Positions 1-13,120 are shown, numbered from the stretch's first letter. The stretch is 64,000 bases of DNA from Dolomedes plantarius (GCA_907164885.2 OU015501.1:26256583-26320582), one strand, 5' to 3'. The notes: generated by a model from the sequence alone, not told the origin. Translations and numbers: made by a program.

Positions 1-1640
1 ATTTAACGCGAGGATTGTTGTTGTCTATTGGCACAAAGTTTATTAAATCTTGGGGGCGAAGTGGAGAGTGCCGCTCGTAACTCTTTTACGACTATTAACC
101 TGTTTTTATATTTGGTTTTCATTGCAGCCAGTGCCGGAAAGCCCATTTTGCATAAATAAGACTTTACAAGATGTAGAAGCACTTGCATTGATTTGCAATA
201 CGAAGATTCATACTCTCCACTAAGATTCATCGAAAATTGAATTATGATTTCATTTTGAAACTTTTGTTTTAGTGAGCTATCTCATGACAATTCTATCAAT
301 TTTTCTCTTTCGATGGTTGTCAACTCAAATTCGTCTATATATAGATAGTATGGTTTATTCGTTTATTTATAGATATTATAGTATAAACAATGATTTTTTA
401 TTAAAAAGTTTTGGCGCCTCCCCTGACAATAGTCCGCGCCTCCCAGGTTGGAAACCTCGGTCTTAAGCAGTTGTCTCATCTGAGCAGCCCGAGTTTAACT
501 CCCCCCCACAAAATTTCGACGAGATTTTGATCTGGAGACATACAAGGAAGAGCGACAATTTCTTTGTTATGCTACTGAACCACTTGAATACCATTCGAGC
601 TGTATGGCGTAAGGAAGTTTTTAGCCGAAAGAGTCTGGAGAGAGGGCTATTGGGAATATATATTTTTTCACCGCCATATAGTGCTGTATGGGTCAATGCC
701 CTGGAGTGGTCTGTCGCGGTTTGTCACTTCTTGTTGTTTTGGCTAAGCGTGATGGCTCAGAAGAAATTTTTTCTTGAATCTTGAACCTCGAACCCTGGTC
801 CAACTTTGTTGGGAAATAAAATGATTGTTATTGTTACTAATTCGTTGTTTTTAGTTAACTTTAACAATTTTCTGATCACGGCGAACAGTCCACCCAAACA
901 AGGTGTCACTTGCGAGCAAATTATTGCCAAGCTTCTCCTTTCCCCCAGCCAGGACATTCCAGTAGTAATCCGCCTCCACCAGAATTCTTATCTCCGACGC
1001 TTCTCCGCTGTCGGCTAGCTGTAAACACTTTGATTCTAAGATTTCACGAACGTTTTAGTTGGTACTTTTACAAAGGCTCCTGTTATTGTATCTGTAACAA
1101 AGGCTTCAATTATTATGGATTTTCGGGGGAACTTAACATTTTTAAGATTTATTTGAACGACTTCAAAATCCCTTTCACGACCTTCACTAAACCCAAATGA
1201 ATAAATATACAGTTTTTCTTTTCTCAAACACGTTAAATTTAATTGTTTAGCTAGATCGGCTCTGATAAATGATTTCTGGGAAGGGCCATAACCATGAATA
1301 TGTGTACGGGCTGGCAACAATGTAACATTCAGAGCATTCAGGCAACGTCCAGAGTTATATACTTATAACAGGGGATCTAATGCACTCCATGAATACATCT
1401 TCCAAATGAACTGCCACCAAACTATGTCATCGATACCATACTGGACGAGTTCTCATGCTTACACTTTATTCTGTCATCAAAATGGTGAAGAAGGAATTGC
1501 GCAATTAGATCATATCACTGTTTGTAATCGGCCTAATTCCAGTGGAGGTGTTTTGGCATGCACTGAAATCTTCTTTTCCTGTTTCGTACTCCAAGCAATG
1601 CTACTAGTATTATGAAGCGTCAGCTCATGTACCCATAAGG
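1..1640. other. unassigned AT-rich sequence
   Basis: I see no supportable gene here. Short open frames exist on both strands, but none shows a recognisable domain, a believable splice structure or a start context. No tRNA-like boxes or clear terminal repeats were found. Confidence 0.4.
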
Positions 1641-1649
1641 GATAATATC

Positions 1650-1970
1650 TGGTGCAATCCGAAATCAGCTTCTTCATAACGCTGTTGTTCTGGATGATTA
1701 TTTCACAAAAAGTTGCCCACAGCTTGGCAAATATAATCCTGCTTTAGGACTGAATGAGGATAAACCCGTCGTTGAGAAGTTGGCCAAAGGACTATTTCTG
1801 GCTCAACGTTTTCCTGGCATTTCCCTATTCCACCGTGTTATGAAACAAGGAACCACAACACACTACACTGGAACTGAGAAAATGAGTTTTAATAAAGAAT
1901 TTAATTATAAATTCCAGTTTCTGATGGTTAGTTCTCAATTTAATAAAATAATATTATTTGGTTTAGAATA
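1650..1970 (+). other. unrecognised open stretch, possible decayed coding exon
   Basis: One frame stays open from about 1650 to a stop at 1971 and has a protein-like composition. It includes the segments LDDYFTKSC (near 1690), NPALGLNEDKPVVEKL (near 1735) and QRFPGISLFHRVMKQG (near 1804). The last third turns Asn/Phe/Lys-rich and looks like read-through into AT-rich sequence. No ATG lies upstream in frame near its beginning; a stop sits just upstream near 1640. I do not recognise the family. It could be an exon of an unknown gene or a fragment of a mobile element. The case rests only on composition. Confidence 0.2.
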
Positions 1971-2092
1971 ATAATTATTTTTCCCAGATAACTAAACATG
2001 CGGCGCACTCTGAAAGTTATTTAAGTGGCTCCAGGGAGTGGTGTTGATTCACCTCTACGGTGCTCCCATTGAAAGTCACCAATGATTCTCAT

Positions 2093-2176
2093 GGTACGAA
2101 TGTCTTGATTGACATTCGTACGAATGTCTGTACGAATGAAGTACGAATGAAGTATGAATGTCTTGATTGACAAGTA
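2093..2176. repeat. short local tandem repeat
   Basis: The words TACGAATG and TGTCTTGATTGACA recur several times in direct orientation within about 80 bp. This looks like a local slippage-type duplication with no coding meaning. Confidence 0.6.
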
Positions 2177-3071
2177 CTCTGCACTGGTATACAACGTCAT
2201 TGATTTTTCCAGTCTTGTCCGGTGCCAGAGTAGACTGATTAAATACCTTTGAACTACCATTACATGGTTACCGGTTACTAGTCTCCTAACTGGAACTATT
2301 AGACTTGTCAACGACGGGTTCATATAATTCAAAAGGCTATATTGGGTATGAAGCACAAAAAATATTTGGATATAAAGAATAGAATATTTGAAAGTTTAGT
2401 CATATCTGAAATCCGAAGAATACGAAAATTATAGTTAAGAACAAATTCAATTAAAATTATGTTTTGAACCCAAAAAGACTTGTATAAATAGTTAAAACAA
2501 TAAGATAAGGCACAAAGAATGCTTGAAATACAAGAATAAATTTATTATTTAAGACTTCAAATAAGAAATGCAATACAACTTTGGAATAATTGAATTATCT
2601 TCTTTTAAACGTTCTACTCTGACATCTTAGCCGGCCACTGTATGAATGGTAATCTACTGAGCATTACCAACTCAAATCTCTCGGTTCCAGATTTCTAACA
2701 CTGGCCACTGAAAGTGGGGCAAGGTGAGCTTAGTAAATTTAAAATGCATTTTTATAGAGTCAATGGGAGTAGGTTTTCCAGTACGCAACGTAATTGCCCT
2801 TATATGAAGTCTTCAAAGGATTCGCAACTGTAACAGGTCATGAATTGCGTGACAGATCACTCTAATGGATTGTTGCTGTTTACAAATTTTTCCTCTATCT
2901 TCATTCCGAGATTATGTTCATCATGAAACGCTTAGTTTTAATGTAATCAGCGAGTTATCTCCTGCAATACTTGAGCTCAAATAAAAATTTCATTTCAACA
3001 CTCATTTTCCCAAAATAAAACACGCATTAACATTCTCCTGACCATAAAGGTGTACCAACGGAGGGGCTAAG

Positions 3072-3161
3072 ATGGCTGACTCACCTATAGACGCAAATTT
3101 ATATTTTAAATTGTTAAATGACGACTTCCAATTTCAAGATATGACTAAAAAAATGGTCTGT
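3072..3161 (+). CDS. speculative 30-codon first coding exon
   Basis: An ATG with a favourable context (AAGATGG) opens a 30-codon frame with mixed, protein-like residues: it begins MADSPIDANLYF and ends MTKKMVC. It then runs directly into a consensus-like 5' splice donor, GTAAGG, at 3162. Read through, the frame stops soon after in a T-rich tract, which suits an exon/intron boundary. I cannot find a partner exon downstream in the window and do not recognise the peptide. A chance open frame next to a chance donor is a real alternative. Confidence 0.25.
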
Positions 3162-3169
3162 GTAAGGGA

Positions 3170-6100
3170 GAGTTTTTTTTTCTGTTGAGTCGGTCTTTTG
3201 TACATTTTTTCTCTATCTCTTCATCCTGTATTGCAGAGAATGGCCCTATCCCATGGATAAATATCCTAAACAGGAAATAAGAAGTGTGGGGAGTGAACAG
3301 TCCTGGAATATTTGGGAATTTGAAGCGGAAAGTCTTTTAGTTTCGAGAGTAAAGAGAATATTAAAAAATCCAACTTATCATGATGGATAAAAAATTTTAG
3401 AGCTCTTTGCTGTGCCTTACACTATAAAAATAAAATGTTGTTTTGGGCACCGTACAAACATGGAAGTATAACTAGAAGGATAAGAAGATCTATTTAAAAT
3501 ACAAAAGAGGGATACACAAAACAGGTAAATCAGCTACCCAGAAACATTACACCTTGAAACAGATAGTTTTTTTTAAACCCGAAGTAGGTTTTCGTTTTTT
3601 CATTGTAGAATCACCACTTTAAAGCGTCAAAAAATTATTTTTTTCCTTTCATTTTTCAGTAGTTTTGATAGGATGTATTTTATTGAGATTGTTGGAAAAG
3701 TGTATTTTGGATATTTTTCTTTGAAGCTCGTTTCTATCTTCTTTTTTTCAGTTAACCAAGTGAAAACTCTTTTATAAAACCTCATAAGTAATAATTGAAG
3801 TGCTGCTTAGGAGAAGTACGTCAATTTTCTTTTTAAATACTCTTCATTTCTATGTAATTATCATTGTCTCTGTTACAAGCCAATATTAAAGTGTGTCAGT
3901 TACAAACAATTGGATTTCGTTTAACCCTTTGAACACGAAAGAATTAATAATTGATGCGTTAAATTGATTCAGTTGTAATAATTAATGAAGTTGTAATAAT
4001 ATTCAGTTGTAATAATCTTGAAATAAACTAATTAGCATAGTTAGAGAGAACTTGCAGGTAGTTTACATCGTCTCATTTTTCAAGTTTGCCGATATATTTA
4101 GCGACATACTCAGTTATTTATTAGCATATGGGATTTCTTACAGACTTTCCTTTTTTAAAAATAACAAAAAAAATAAACAATAAATTATTTTTAATAACAA
4201 TTTTTAAAAAATAACGTAGTAATATATAAAATGGTAATAGTGAAGCGATAGGCTGTATGGATTTGCAATAAATCTATTAACTTGCACTACGCCGTACAAG
4301 CAATGAAAAAAAAAGTTTAATAATTGACTAGATAGTAAAGAATCTATTATTATATTCCCTCAATATATTACATCACATATTTCATTAATAACTCAGTTCC
4401 TACCAATGCTTCCAAAAATCACAAAGGTATGCATGAATTTACAGGTTTAAATGCTTCTTTAAAATTTAAATTTTATACCTCCCTCCATATGCATAGTCTT
4501 CTAGAATCCTGGGTGCGCTACGGACTGACAATACGAAATCAGATTAATTCTTTTCTGTGCTGTATGAAGCCAAACACTTAGAATTTTCAAACCAGACTCC
4601 GGGTCAATTTAAAGCCTCTAAATTGTAATTTATTTATTTCAGAAAAATTAAGAATTTTTTTCCGGCCCGAAATAGACTCTGGAGTACTTTGTTGTGAGCC
4701 GAGCGACGGTTCAACGTCTTTCTTCAAACACGCCTCCTACCTGAAAATCCGGTATGGAATCTTATTTGAATGCTTCGCCACGTTTTCAGTTTTTCTTGCT
4801 GCGAGGACAGCTTGTAAGTTCTCACATAAGAAGCCGTGAGTGACCTAAGGTAGCTGTCGGAAGCGGTAAGTGCACTTCATTTTAGTTCAAGGCCAAGGAT
4901 AACGCTCTAATCTGGAACTTCCGTAGTTAAATGGAATGACGATGTGATCCATTTGTTATTGTTCCGTTCATTGAGTTCTAGAGAGCAATCTTTGGCCCTG
5001 GAATTTGTTTAGAGTAATATAAATGTGTGTAATTGTACTAGCTATCAAACAGGCATTATGAATTCAGTATATGTGTGTATATCTATGTACATTTATTTAT
5101 TTATATTTGTTCGTAGACATCTAAACGTGTGGGTCTTTATATTTGCCTGTTACCAAACATCGATCGTTAAGTATATCATAAAAGTTGCAACGTTCGGAAG
5201 TTGTGACGGACGAGTGCAATTCTATCGATGTTTGTAACTAATGCATGAACTTAAAAATAACTTCAGTGTACTGTTAAAACACTATGAAGTCGCGGACTTT
5301 TACACTGTATTAAATTAATTCTGCTGATTGTTTATTAAAAATAGAATATAATAAAAATTAAACTAATTTTTTTATTATCATCATATTTCTGACCATAAAT
5401 ATATATTAATATTCTATATTTACGTTTTTTTATCGAATAATAATGAAATTGGAAAAATGACTCAATTAAGTATAAGTTTACGAAAGAAAACAAAAAGGCA
5501 TTATTATTGGATGTCTTAAAGGTCGGGAAGAATAATATATGAATGAATGAGAAAAGTTTGTTCAAATGATTAATTTGTTTGCTCATGGAGATGAACTATT
5601 GTATCAAAACAGAATTAAGACTATTCTTACTTCCTTTAATTCTGTTTGTATTAATATTTAAAGTTTTCCTCTTGGGCTCTTCTGCATGTTCATACCGGAA
5701 TGTGCTAGTTGCGTAGAGTAATTATGTAAAGGATGAAAGAAAACAGTGACCAAATTAGCGAGATCTTGTTCATCGGGTAGAATAATGAATGAAGTTAGTA
5801 AGCATATTTTACCAGTTTATTGACCTGGATACATATGGTAAATTATGACGGTTTTTCTTTGTCACGAAAAGTTTTTAGCTCTTAATTTAGAATCTGAAAT
5901 TTTATGAAGTAGGGAAAAAAATAGATGTTTTAAAATTTCTGAGAAAACTGGGAGAAAATGCATGTCTTATTAAAACTCGTTTAAAAACTTATCGCATACA
6001 AAAGTATTAAAATCTTTATTGTTTCATTCTATTTTATTTTTATTATTGAATTTAATAATTCTTAGGAGAGTAAATATATTGTTTACACCGTATCACTCGT

Positions 6101-6585
6101 ATTTTTTTAAGTATTGTTGTTCTAGAATAATGCCCGGAATTTAGGCATGTACTATTTTTACTGATTATGAAAAAACTCAGTTGTTTTACTTACAGTCTGT
6201 CAAACTGTGATGTACATTTTCCAAAAGAGAAAATTTTAAGTTATGCCATAGCAAATTGTTTCAATATCCTTGGATAAGTAATCCCATGGATATTAAATTG
6301 ATTCAATACCTTTTCCTCCATAATTAAGAAACTGGAAATATTTTGCACAACAATTGAATGTGTTTAGTAAGATCCTGCTGATTTTCTGTAGTTTTCGTCC
6401 ACATATGAATGTTTAAAAAATTAAATTTTTAATAATACTGAAAAATAGGAAAACTTTTCAGTGAATATGTAAATTTACTTGAAGCTTTAATACACAAACT
6501 TGAAAATCAGTGTGTTGCAAATATTTTTGTGCTAGACAAAATACGTCTGAATGACTGTAAGACATTAGTATGTTCTGTCCAAATA
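3170..6585. other. unassigned AT-rich sequence
   Basis: No gene, RNA gene or element with clear ends was recognised. Homopolymer A/T runs and short microsatellite-like patches dominate. Two open frames of 70-83 codons (5025-5237 and 5335-5586) are Phe/Ile/Tyr/Asn-rich, as expected of non-coding AT-rich DNA. Confidence 0.4.
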
Positions 6586-6589
6586 TATA

Positions 6590-7374
6590 AAACTAGCTGA
6601 ATACCCGTGTTTCGCTACGGAGTACATTCAAATTAAATACAACGGTCAATATATGCAATTAATGCCAAAACGTATATATATATTTATAATAAATACATCC
6701 TTCAATGTATGCAATTAATGCCAAAAATAATATTTTTATAAAAAAATCGTAACGGATATTTTTAAAGACAAAATAATGTAGAAGAAAATATTCAAATTAA
6801 TACAACGGTAAATGTATGCAATTAATTTGTATGTTTAATACTCATAAAGCATACTAATTTGAATTAAATTCTTAAAAAACTTCCATCTCAATTTGTCTAG
6901 TGGTTAATTTTTATCTTTTACCGTATTTTAATATTTTTATTTGTCAATTTATTTCGTTGTCATTCCCGTGATGCAAAATTAATTTAAAGTATCACAAAAT
7001 GAAAAGAAAGAAACCACGTGATCATCATTTAATAAATTAAATTCTAAAAATTAATCTTTGAAAATTCAGAAAAACTCATAAAATGGAGGTACAGATTCGA
7101 AAAAGATTTCCTTTTAAAGGAATTTTTATGATCTTTCTCGTGATATAAATTTTATAACCCTCAAACTATTATTTGAAATAGAAACTTTAAAAAAGTTACT
7201 GCTTAAAAATTTAATTTTAAAAAATCTAAGAATAATTTTTCAAAAATCTTTCTTAGTGCACCCCTACACTATAAGAAGTATCGCCATGCAAAATTTCAGC
7301 CCTTTAGGTCCAGCGGTTTGGTCTGTGCGTTATCTGTCAGTCAGTCAGTCACTGAACTGTTTTATATATATAGA
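6590..7374 (+). repeat. dispersed repeat, copy 1 (~780 bp, ends TATATATATAGAT)
   Basis: It begins near CTAGCTGAATACCCG and the shared word TTCGCTACGGAGTACATTC. It ends with a (TCAG)n tract and TGTTTTATATATATAGAT. A second copy in the same orientation lies about 1.6 kb downstream at 8190-8973. The best-conserved block is just before the end, near AATTTCAGCCCTTTAGGTCC. It has no coding capacity that I can see. The class is unclear; it is likely a non-autonomous mobile element. Confidence 0.7.
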
Positions 7375-7614
7375 TTAAAACATTTTACTACAAAGACAGT
7401 TTAAAACAATATCATACATTTTATGAAAATTGAATCTATGTATAAACTCAATATTTATAGTTTTGGGATTTTATTGCATCGTAATTTAATTTTACTGATG
7501 ATTCCTTCATTTGTCTTTTTGTATGAAAATTGCAATGTTTAGATATGTTAATACGCTTTGTTTAAGTGTAAATCGATTCGTTTTTCCTCGGATTTAAATT
7601 GAAGATCCTATTAA

Positions 7615-7770
7615 ACCGCCGCCGTTGTGATGGCACAATGTCTAGGGCGTCAGTTTTCGGAATTGGAGAGTACGTGCTCGAATCATGCGTAGATATGAGT
7701 GTCTATACCTGTTCGAAATCGGCTTTAAGCTGTAGGTACTATTCCGTTTAGACCAGATGTTCTAAAAGGT
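7615..7770 (+). mobile_element. diverged tRNA-derived SINE (family B), copy 1
   Basis: A tRNA-like start (GTGATGGCACAATGTCTAGG) is followed by a B-box-like stretch, then a body with the words GAAATCGGCTTTAAGCTGTAGGT. The body matches, on the other strand, the copies at 10170-10305 and 62925-63085. This is the most diverged of the three, and its ends are approximate. Confidence 0.5.
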
Positions 7771-8189
7771 GACCGAAGAACTCTAAACCAGATATTGGAA
7801 CATACCCTCAATTTTTGTCAAATCTTTGAATTGAGATTTTAATGAAGATTTAACATCTTACAATATATATTTTTCTCATTGTTAACATCTCTTCTCATCA
7901 TTGAACTCAATGAAATTGTAATAACTGATCTTCTAATTCTGAATGTTATTCCTTTTTGTCGGAATATATTTTCATAAATATCCCTTAGATGGAATATTTT
8001 TAAAAAGTGGTGTCAGTTATATCATAGTTACTCGGTTTAAATGATTCTCTTAAGTAAAGATAACCTAAAATATTGAGCAGATGAGGGTATAATGAGATAG
8101 AATTGTGACTTATATTATTGTTGATAACAGATACGAGTATCTAAAAGAAAACATTATAAAAATAAAGATAACAAGAATATTTATGACAC

Positions 8190-8973
8190 ACTAGTTGAAA
8201 AGCCGCACTTCGCTACGGAGTACATTCAAATTAAATACAACGGTCAATATATGCCATTAATGCCAATATATATATATATATATATATAATAATTACGACG
8301 ATCAATGTATACAATTGATGTAAAAAAAATACATTTATAAAAAAATCGTAAGGGATATTTTATAGACAAAATAATGTAGAAGAAAATATTCAAATTAAAT
8401 CTAATAGGACATGCTAAAGAATATAGTACAGTTTGAGGAACATATCTTTCACTGTATTTTAATATTTTTTTTAGATAATGTCCAATCCTCTGCTGCATTA
8501 ACAAGAAAAGAAAAATATTTTTTTCTCTATTTCGCTGTTATGACGTGACGATAAATTTATTTAAACTACCAGAAAAAGAAATCACGTGATCAGCATTTAA
8601 TAAATTAAATTCTAAAAATTAATCTTTAAAAATTCACCAAAAATCATGAAATGGAGGTACAGATTCGAAAAAGGTTTCATTGTAAAGGAATTTTTATAAT
8701 CTTTCTTGTGATATAAATTTTATAACCCTCAAATTATTATTTTAAATGCAAACTTAAAAAAAGTTACTAAAATAGCTTAAAAATTTAATAAAAAAAAATC
8801 TAAGAAGAATTTTTCAAAAATCTTCCTTAGTGCACCCCTACACTATAAGAAGAATCGCCATGCAAAATTTCAGCCCTTTAGGTCCAGCGGTTTGGTCTGT
8901 GCGTTGTATGTCAGTCAGTCAATCAGTCAGTCAGTGAGTCATTCAGTTACGGAACTGTTTTATATATATAGAT
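8190..8973 (+). repeat. dispersed repeat, copy 2 (~780 bp)
   Basis: This is a direct-orientation relative of 6590-7374. It shares the start block CTTCGCTACGGAGTACATTC, the internal block with CACGTGATCA near 8583, the block GTGCACCCCTACACTATAAG near 8830, the TCAG-repeat tract and the terminal TTTTATATATATAGAT. It has a longer TA tract near 8265 and several indels. A minus-strand open frame across it (8244-8504) is Ile/Tyr-rich and non-coding in character. Confidence 0.7.
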
Positions 8974-9234
8974 AAACTAAATAATCGATTCAGGAACTTC
9001 TAAATATTTGCAAAAATGCCATAAACATGGTGAGTGGGAACGTAAGCATATAAAACTGATTTGCTTCATCGTGTTATGAGGAACTGCTATACGGACATTC
9101 TCCGTGGAAATGAACTCTCTGCTTCCTAAACTGGACTATTAGAAGTCCCTAGAGTAACGATTCCGTACGGAATACGTGTAAAGCTGCTGAACTACAGTAA
9201 TACCAAATTTGACTGTAAGTGATGTTGGGGAGAG

Positions 9235-9655
9235 ATTGAAGCAAGATGGTGGAACTACAACAAAAAAAGGACATCGTTTGGATTGGTCTCTCAACTTTCA
9301 TGTTTTCTAGACGGGAGGAAAATCGTCCTTTGGACTGATGAGTCTCGTTTTTCACCCTTTTCAAGTTCGCTCCTCTTAAGATTCCACAGACATACGAGAA
9401 TTTGGTAACATCCCAGCGAACTGTTTTCGCCATCTGTGTTCTTTGAGGTGTTACGTCCAGTTGAGACTCCACCAATTTAAAGCTCTGTTTGTCGTGGATG
9501 GATTCAACCCGTTGGTTATTCAACCAAAACGTATAAACCAACTATGTGGCAGTATTATGCAAATGATCATTGCCTCTTCCAACATGATCGAGCTCCCAAT
9601 ACTGGTTATTAATTAGGACTGGTTTTTTGTAAATATGAGATGGAATTGACTGACT
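9235..9655 (+). pseudogene. decayed Tc1/mariner-type transposase relic
   Basis: On the + strand, short matches to the catalytic core of Tc1-like transposases remain. The segment IVLWTDESRFSPF (near 9325) corresponds to the first catalytic Asp region, and LFQHDRAPNTG (near 9570) to the second Asp region, usually QQDNAPPH-like. Stops and frame changes break the stretch between them. No terminal inverted repeats were identified, so the ends are the limits of recognisable coding similarity. It is an old, inactive insertion. Confidence 0.55.
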
Positions 9656-10169
9656 GTTTTTATGAAACTTTTGATTTTAATACAACTGAGAACTTCTGCG
9701 ATGAACTGTAACGACAAATACAAAATTAAACTCGTCAATGGTCTTTGCCTTCACGTTTCTCAGCAGATTCACGAGATGAAAAGCGAGCCATTCTTCATAA
9801 GAACCTACTGGAAATATTTTGACTATATGCCTAGACACATTACTTTTCTCATTTAATCTATAGGTGACCGGAGTTGTTGCCCATTAGATTTATTCTACCT
9901 GAACCATGGTAATGTCTGAATTAAAAAAAAAATATTTAGAGAAGGAGTGAGCAACAGGCGACCATGCAAGATTTCAAGGTCGATCAATTTCCTCTAAGAT
10001 TTTACATTTTTAGCAAATTCCTTTAACTAGTTTATTCATCCTTTATCTTTTTCATTGAATAGATTTTGAAACTTAATTTAACTACCTTCAAGCAACTGCA
10101 ACATTGTAAATGTGGAATTCGTCACTACAGTGCACATCAATAAAGTAGTTTATTTATAGTATGTATGGT

Positions 10170-10305
10170 TGGTTGGTTGGTTTAGAGCACTACGGTCATG
10201 TTTTGCTACACGAGGGCTAATTAGACCGGGACTTACTGCTTAAAGCTGATTCGGAAGGGCTATAAACATCCATGCCAATAGTGGGACTCGAACCCACAGA
10301 CTTTA
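10170..10305 (-). mobile_element. tRNA-derived SINE (family B), copy 2, partial
   Basis: On the minus strand a B-box-like GGGTTCGAGTCCCACT is followed by CATGGATGTTTATAG, a diverged GAATCAGCTTTAAGCAG block and TAGCAAAACATGACCGTAG. This is co-linear with 62925-63085. The 5' tRNA-like part with the A box is replaced by unrelated AT-rich DNA. It is not a functional tRNA gene. Confidence 0.6.
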
Positions 10306-10309
10306 AAGT

Positions 10310-12815
10310 ATGTATAAGCAAAACTATTAGCTTTAGAATAGTAAAAAAAGGTAATATTTATGAATGCATGAATTTTACTTTCAAAATAAATTTCGGTTAT
10401 CGAAATTCATTTATCGAAATTAATCAAAACAAATATAATAATCGAAACATTTTATTCAGAACCTTAAATGTTAAAATTAAAGTCTCGCTGTAGAATAAAG
10501 ATCTTAAAAAATAAAAATAAAATAAGCAGATATTTTTGCATGACAAGATTTTTTTAAGTTTAAATTTTAGAATTCATCTGTTATAGGGAAAATACAAACT
10601 AATACGCTATATTGTTGAATCTAGTTATTTTGTTGAACATTAAAGTCGCTTTTAGATGTAGACCAGTTGAATATATCTGATAAAGAGTATGTCTCATAAA
10701 ACCAGGCTGCAGCTAAGTTGGTAAGTGAGAGAATTTTGTTATTAACTCTGAAATTTTCTGCCATTAAAATCAATGCATTTGTATTAAATTCAAACACGGC
10801 TCTTTGTCTATGGGTGTATGTTTCATAAAAATTTAAGTGTAAAATTTTCCAGATAATAACTCATCTATTCAGACTGACCACTTATTACCATTCAACTTTT
10901 TTGCGCCCACTACTCCATGTCACAAAACGTAGAACCCCGTGAATTAAATACCATTTTGAGACAGTACGAGAAATTTGATTTATAAGGGATGAGTGATCGA
11001 TTTCTTAGCTATTAAGACAATGTTGCAAAATAAACGGAAGTTGGGAAAATGCTAAAAGATAGAAAATTATAGGAAAATAATACTATGCTGCAAATTTGAA
11101 TTTGCCAGTCATCGATTTTTTAGCTGCAAACACAAGGCATAAGGAATACAGCCACTGTAAAAAGGAACTGAGAAACGGTTAAGTACTATTCTTAAATTAA
11201 ATGAATAATATACATATAAAGGGTGTTTAAAACATCATCTTCATACATCTATCGATAGATAGACAGATAGGTAGTAGATCCAACTTTTATAGTGTCTAAT
11301 AAATGGCAACTACTTAAGGAATCAGTGTCGATTTCTTTCTTTCTTTCTTCTTTTATGGATTTGCTCTACGTTCATTTTGCACAATTTTTATTTCTTCATA
11401 ATTCCATTTACAGTTCTGCTAATGAAGTTAAACTTAGTGCTTATTTTGTTATGAGAATAAAGTGAAATGTCTATATTAATGTTTTAAAATGTCTTAAATC
11501 TACCTTCACATGCAAAATGTCTCACAAAATATTTGCACTGTAAGTTGCTATAGCAAGATGATGAGATACTGAATTTGCGTCTCTGAAAAATGATCTAATA
11601 ATCAGTTAACCAAAAAGGGTGATATTATTTCATTTTGCTGTTTGAGTAAGGTTAAAAATATATGATCGCTAATCATTTATAGATCTTAGTAGTTAAAAGG
11701 TATCAATAGAAAACCCAAATGTTTGGGTTTATACTGTACAGAAAGAGGTGATTGTGTGAGACCTTATTTTGAAGAAGCATAGGCATTGAAAATTGACATG
11801 ATCTTTGAGTTTATTTAAACAATTTTGACAAATTACAAATATAAATGTATTGATATTTGTTTGCTAGCTGATAAAGCACGTGTTTTATAATTAATGCATA
11901 TTTTCCTTCTTAAGCTTTCTCCAGTATAATTCATTTTGTAAAAAAATATTATAAGGCTTTTTTTCTCTTTTTTCCCATTACTATACAAGAAAAATTGTTT
12001 TCAGTTTTAAAAATTTTAATCGTACATGTATTTTTTTATTTACTCCTTATCGTCTTGTAAGGATTTTTTCTCGCTATATATATTTATATAGACAGTCACG
12101 TATTTTCCGATCTTCGACATAAATCTTCTCTCATATTATGTCGTATGTAAAAGTCCCCATAGATAATTATGAAACGAATTCTATAGTTTTACTACCATAT
12201 ATAGGCGCATATGGAAAAGTATAAAAGCTTTACTCTTTTCTTAAAATAATCTGGAGGGATTCATTGATAATTACTCATAAATTTAACTCAATGCATTAAT
12301 TACATTATTTAAAAAAATTAATTTATGAATATGGAAACACAAGAGTATGTATTTAAATTAACTGAACCTTTTATTGAAAATGATTGTACAAATTGAAAAT
12401 CAAAAGGGAAATTAGAAACGAAAAGGGAAAGATAAACTTTCTTCGGAAGCGAAAGCAGAAAATAAATTTTTTAAACTGATCTTGAAATAGCTAAATAAAA
12501 CAAAGAGAGACTAAAATAATACAATAAACTAACGCTTAAAACAGAATATACTAAATTATGACAGTGAGAACATCTACTACAATCTCAATTTAGAAATAAG
12601 TGTTAATGTTACTCATTTTTCAAACTAGCAATCTGCATCAGACTTTTTTTCTATCGGTAAGAGGCAAAGAACTATATCTTATGTATTTTTGAAGAAAAAA
12701 ATTTGAAATTATTTTTAGAAAAATTCCCACTTTTTTTATTAGTAGGCCAATTTTCAAAAATTTTCGTTTTTTACTTCTTGAAATACTATAAGAAAATATT
12801 GTTAACTTGATTTTG
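10310..12815. other. unassigned AT-rich sequence
   Basis: No gene or bounded element was recognised. The stretch holds small simple-sequence patches (GATA-like near 11260, CTTT-like near 11333) and poly-A/T runs. Confidence 0.4.
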
Positions 12816-12817
12816 TA

Positions 12818-13120
12818 TTGTTGTTTCTAATGCTCCCTGGCTGGAAGTTCCAGACCAGATTCATATAGGCTTCGGGATGAAGTGCGCGGCTCCTGTTTTT
12901 ATAGCACCTCAAGGGTCGGAGTCCGATTTAGCTAGTTACTCCCTCAATTTTGACCGAGTACCCCCAGGGGGCTACCTCTAAGGGGGAATCGTACCCTTTC
13001 CCACCCTCTCTGACTTCATAGAGGGATTTTTCGGTGTACGGATTTAACGTGCTCATATCTGGCCTAGACAAAGATGCATTTAATGGCTCACGACGGCTCA
13101 CGTCGCTACACACCCAAACT
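12818..13120 (-). mobile_element. SINE (family A), copy 1
   Basis: The body shared with 17978-18262, 30561-30856 and 41655-41990 is present: CTCCCTGGCTGGAAGTTCCAG, then GGGTCGGAGTCCG, TAGCTAGTTACTCCCTCAAT, a CCTCTCTGACTTCATAGAGG hairpin-like block and GGCCTAGACA. The tRNA-like head seen in the 30.8 and 41.7 kb copies is not recognisable. The end instead reads GGCTCACGACGGCTCACGTC, which partly resembles copy 2. It lies about 200 bp upstream of the first serpin coding exon. Confidence 0.75.

Noticed and set aside
7330..8945. TCAG-repeat tracts as a CRISPR-like or regulatory array
   Set aside because: They are short simple repeats at the ends of a dispersed element, with no spacers.
10241..10310. 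tRNA-like B box with GGGTTCGAGTCCCACT on the minus strand
   Set aside because: It belongs to the SINE B family found also at 7.6 and 62.9 kb, and lacks an A box and acceptor stem.
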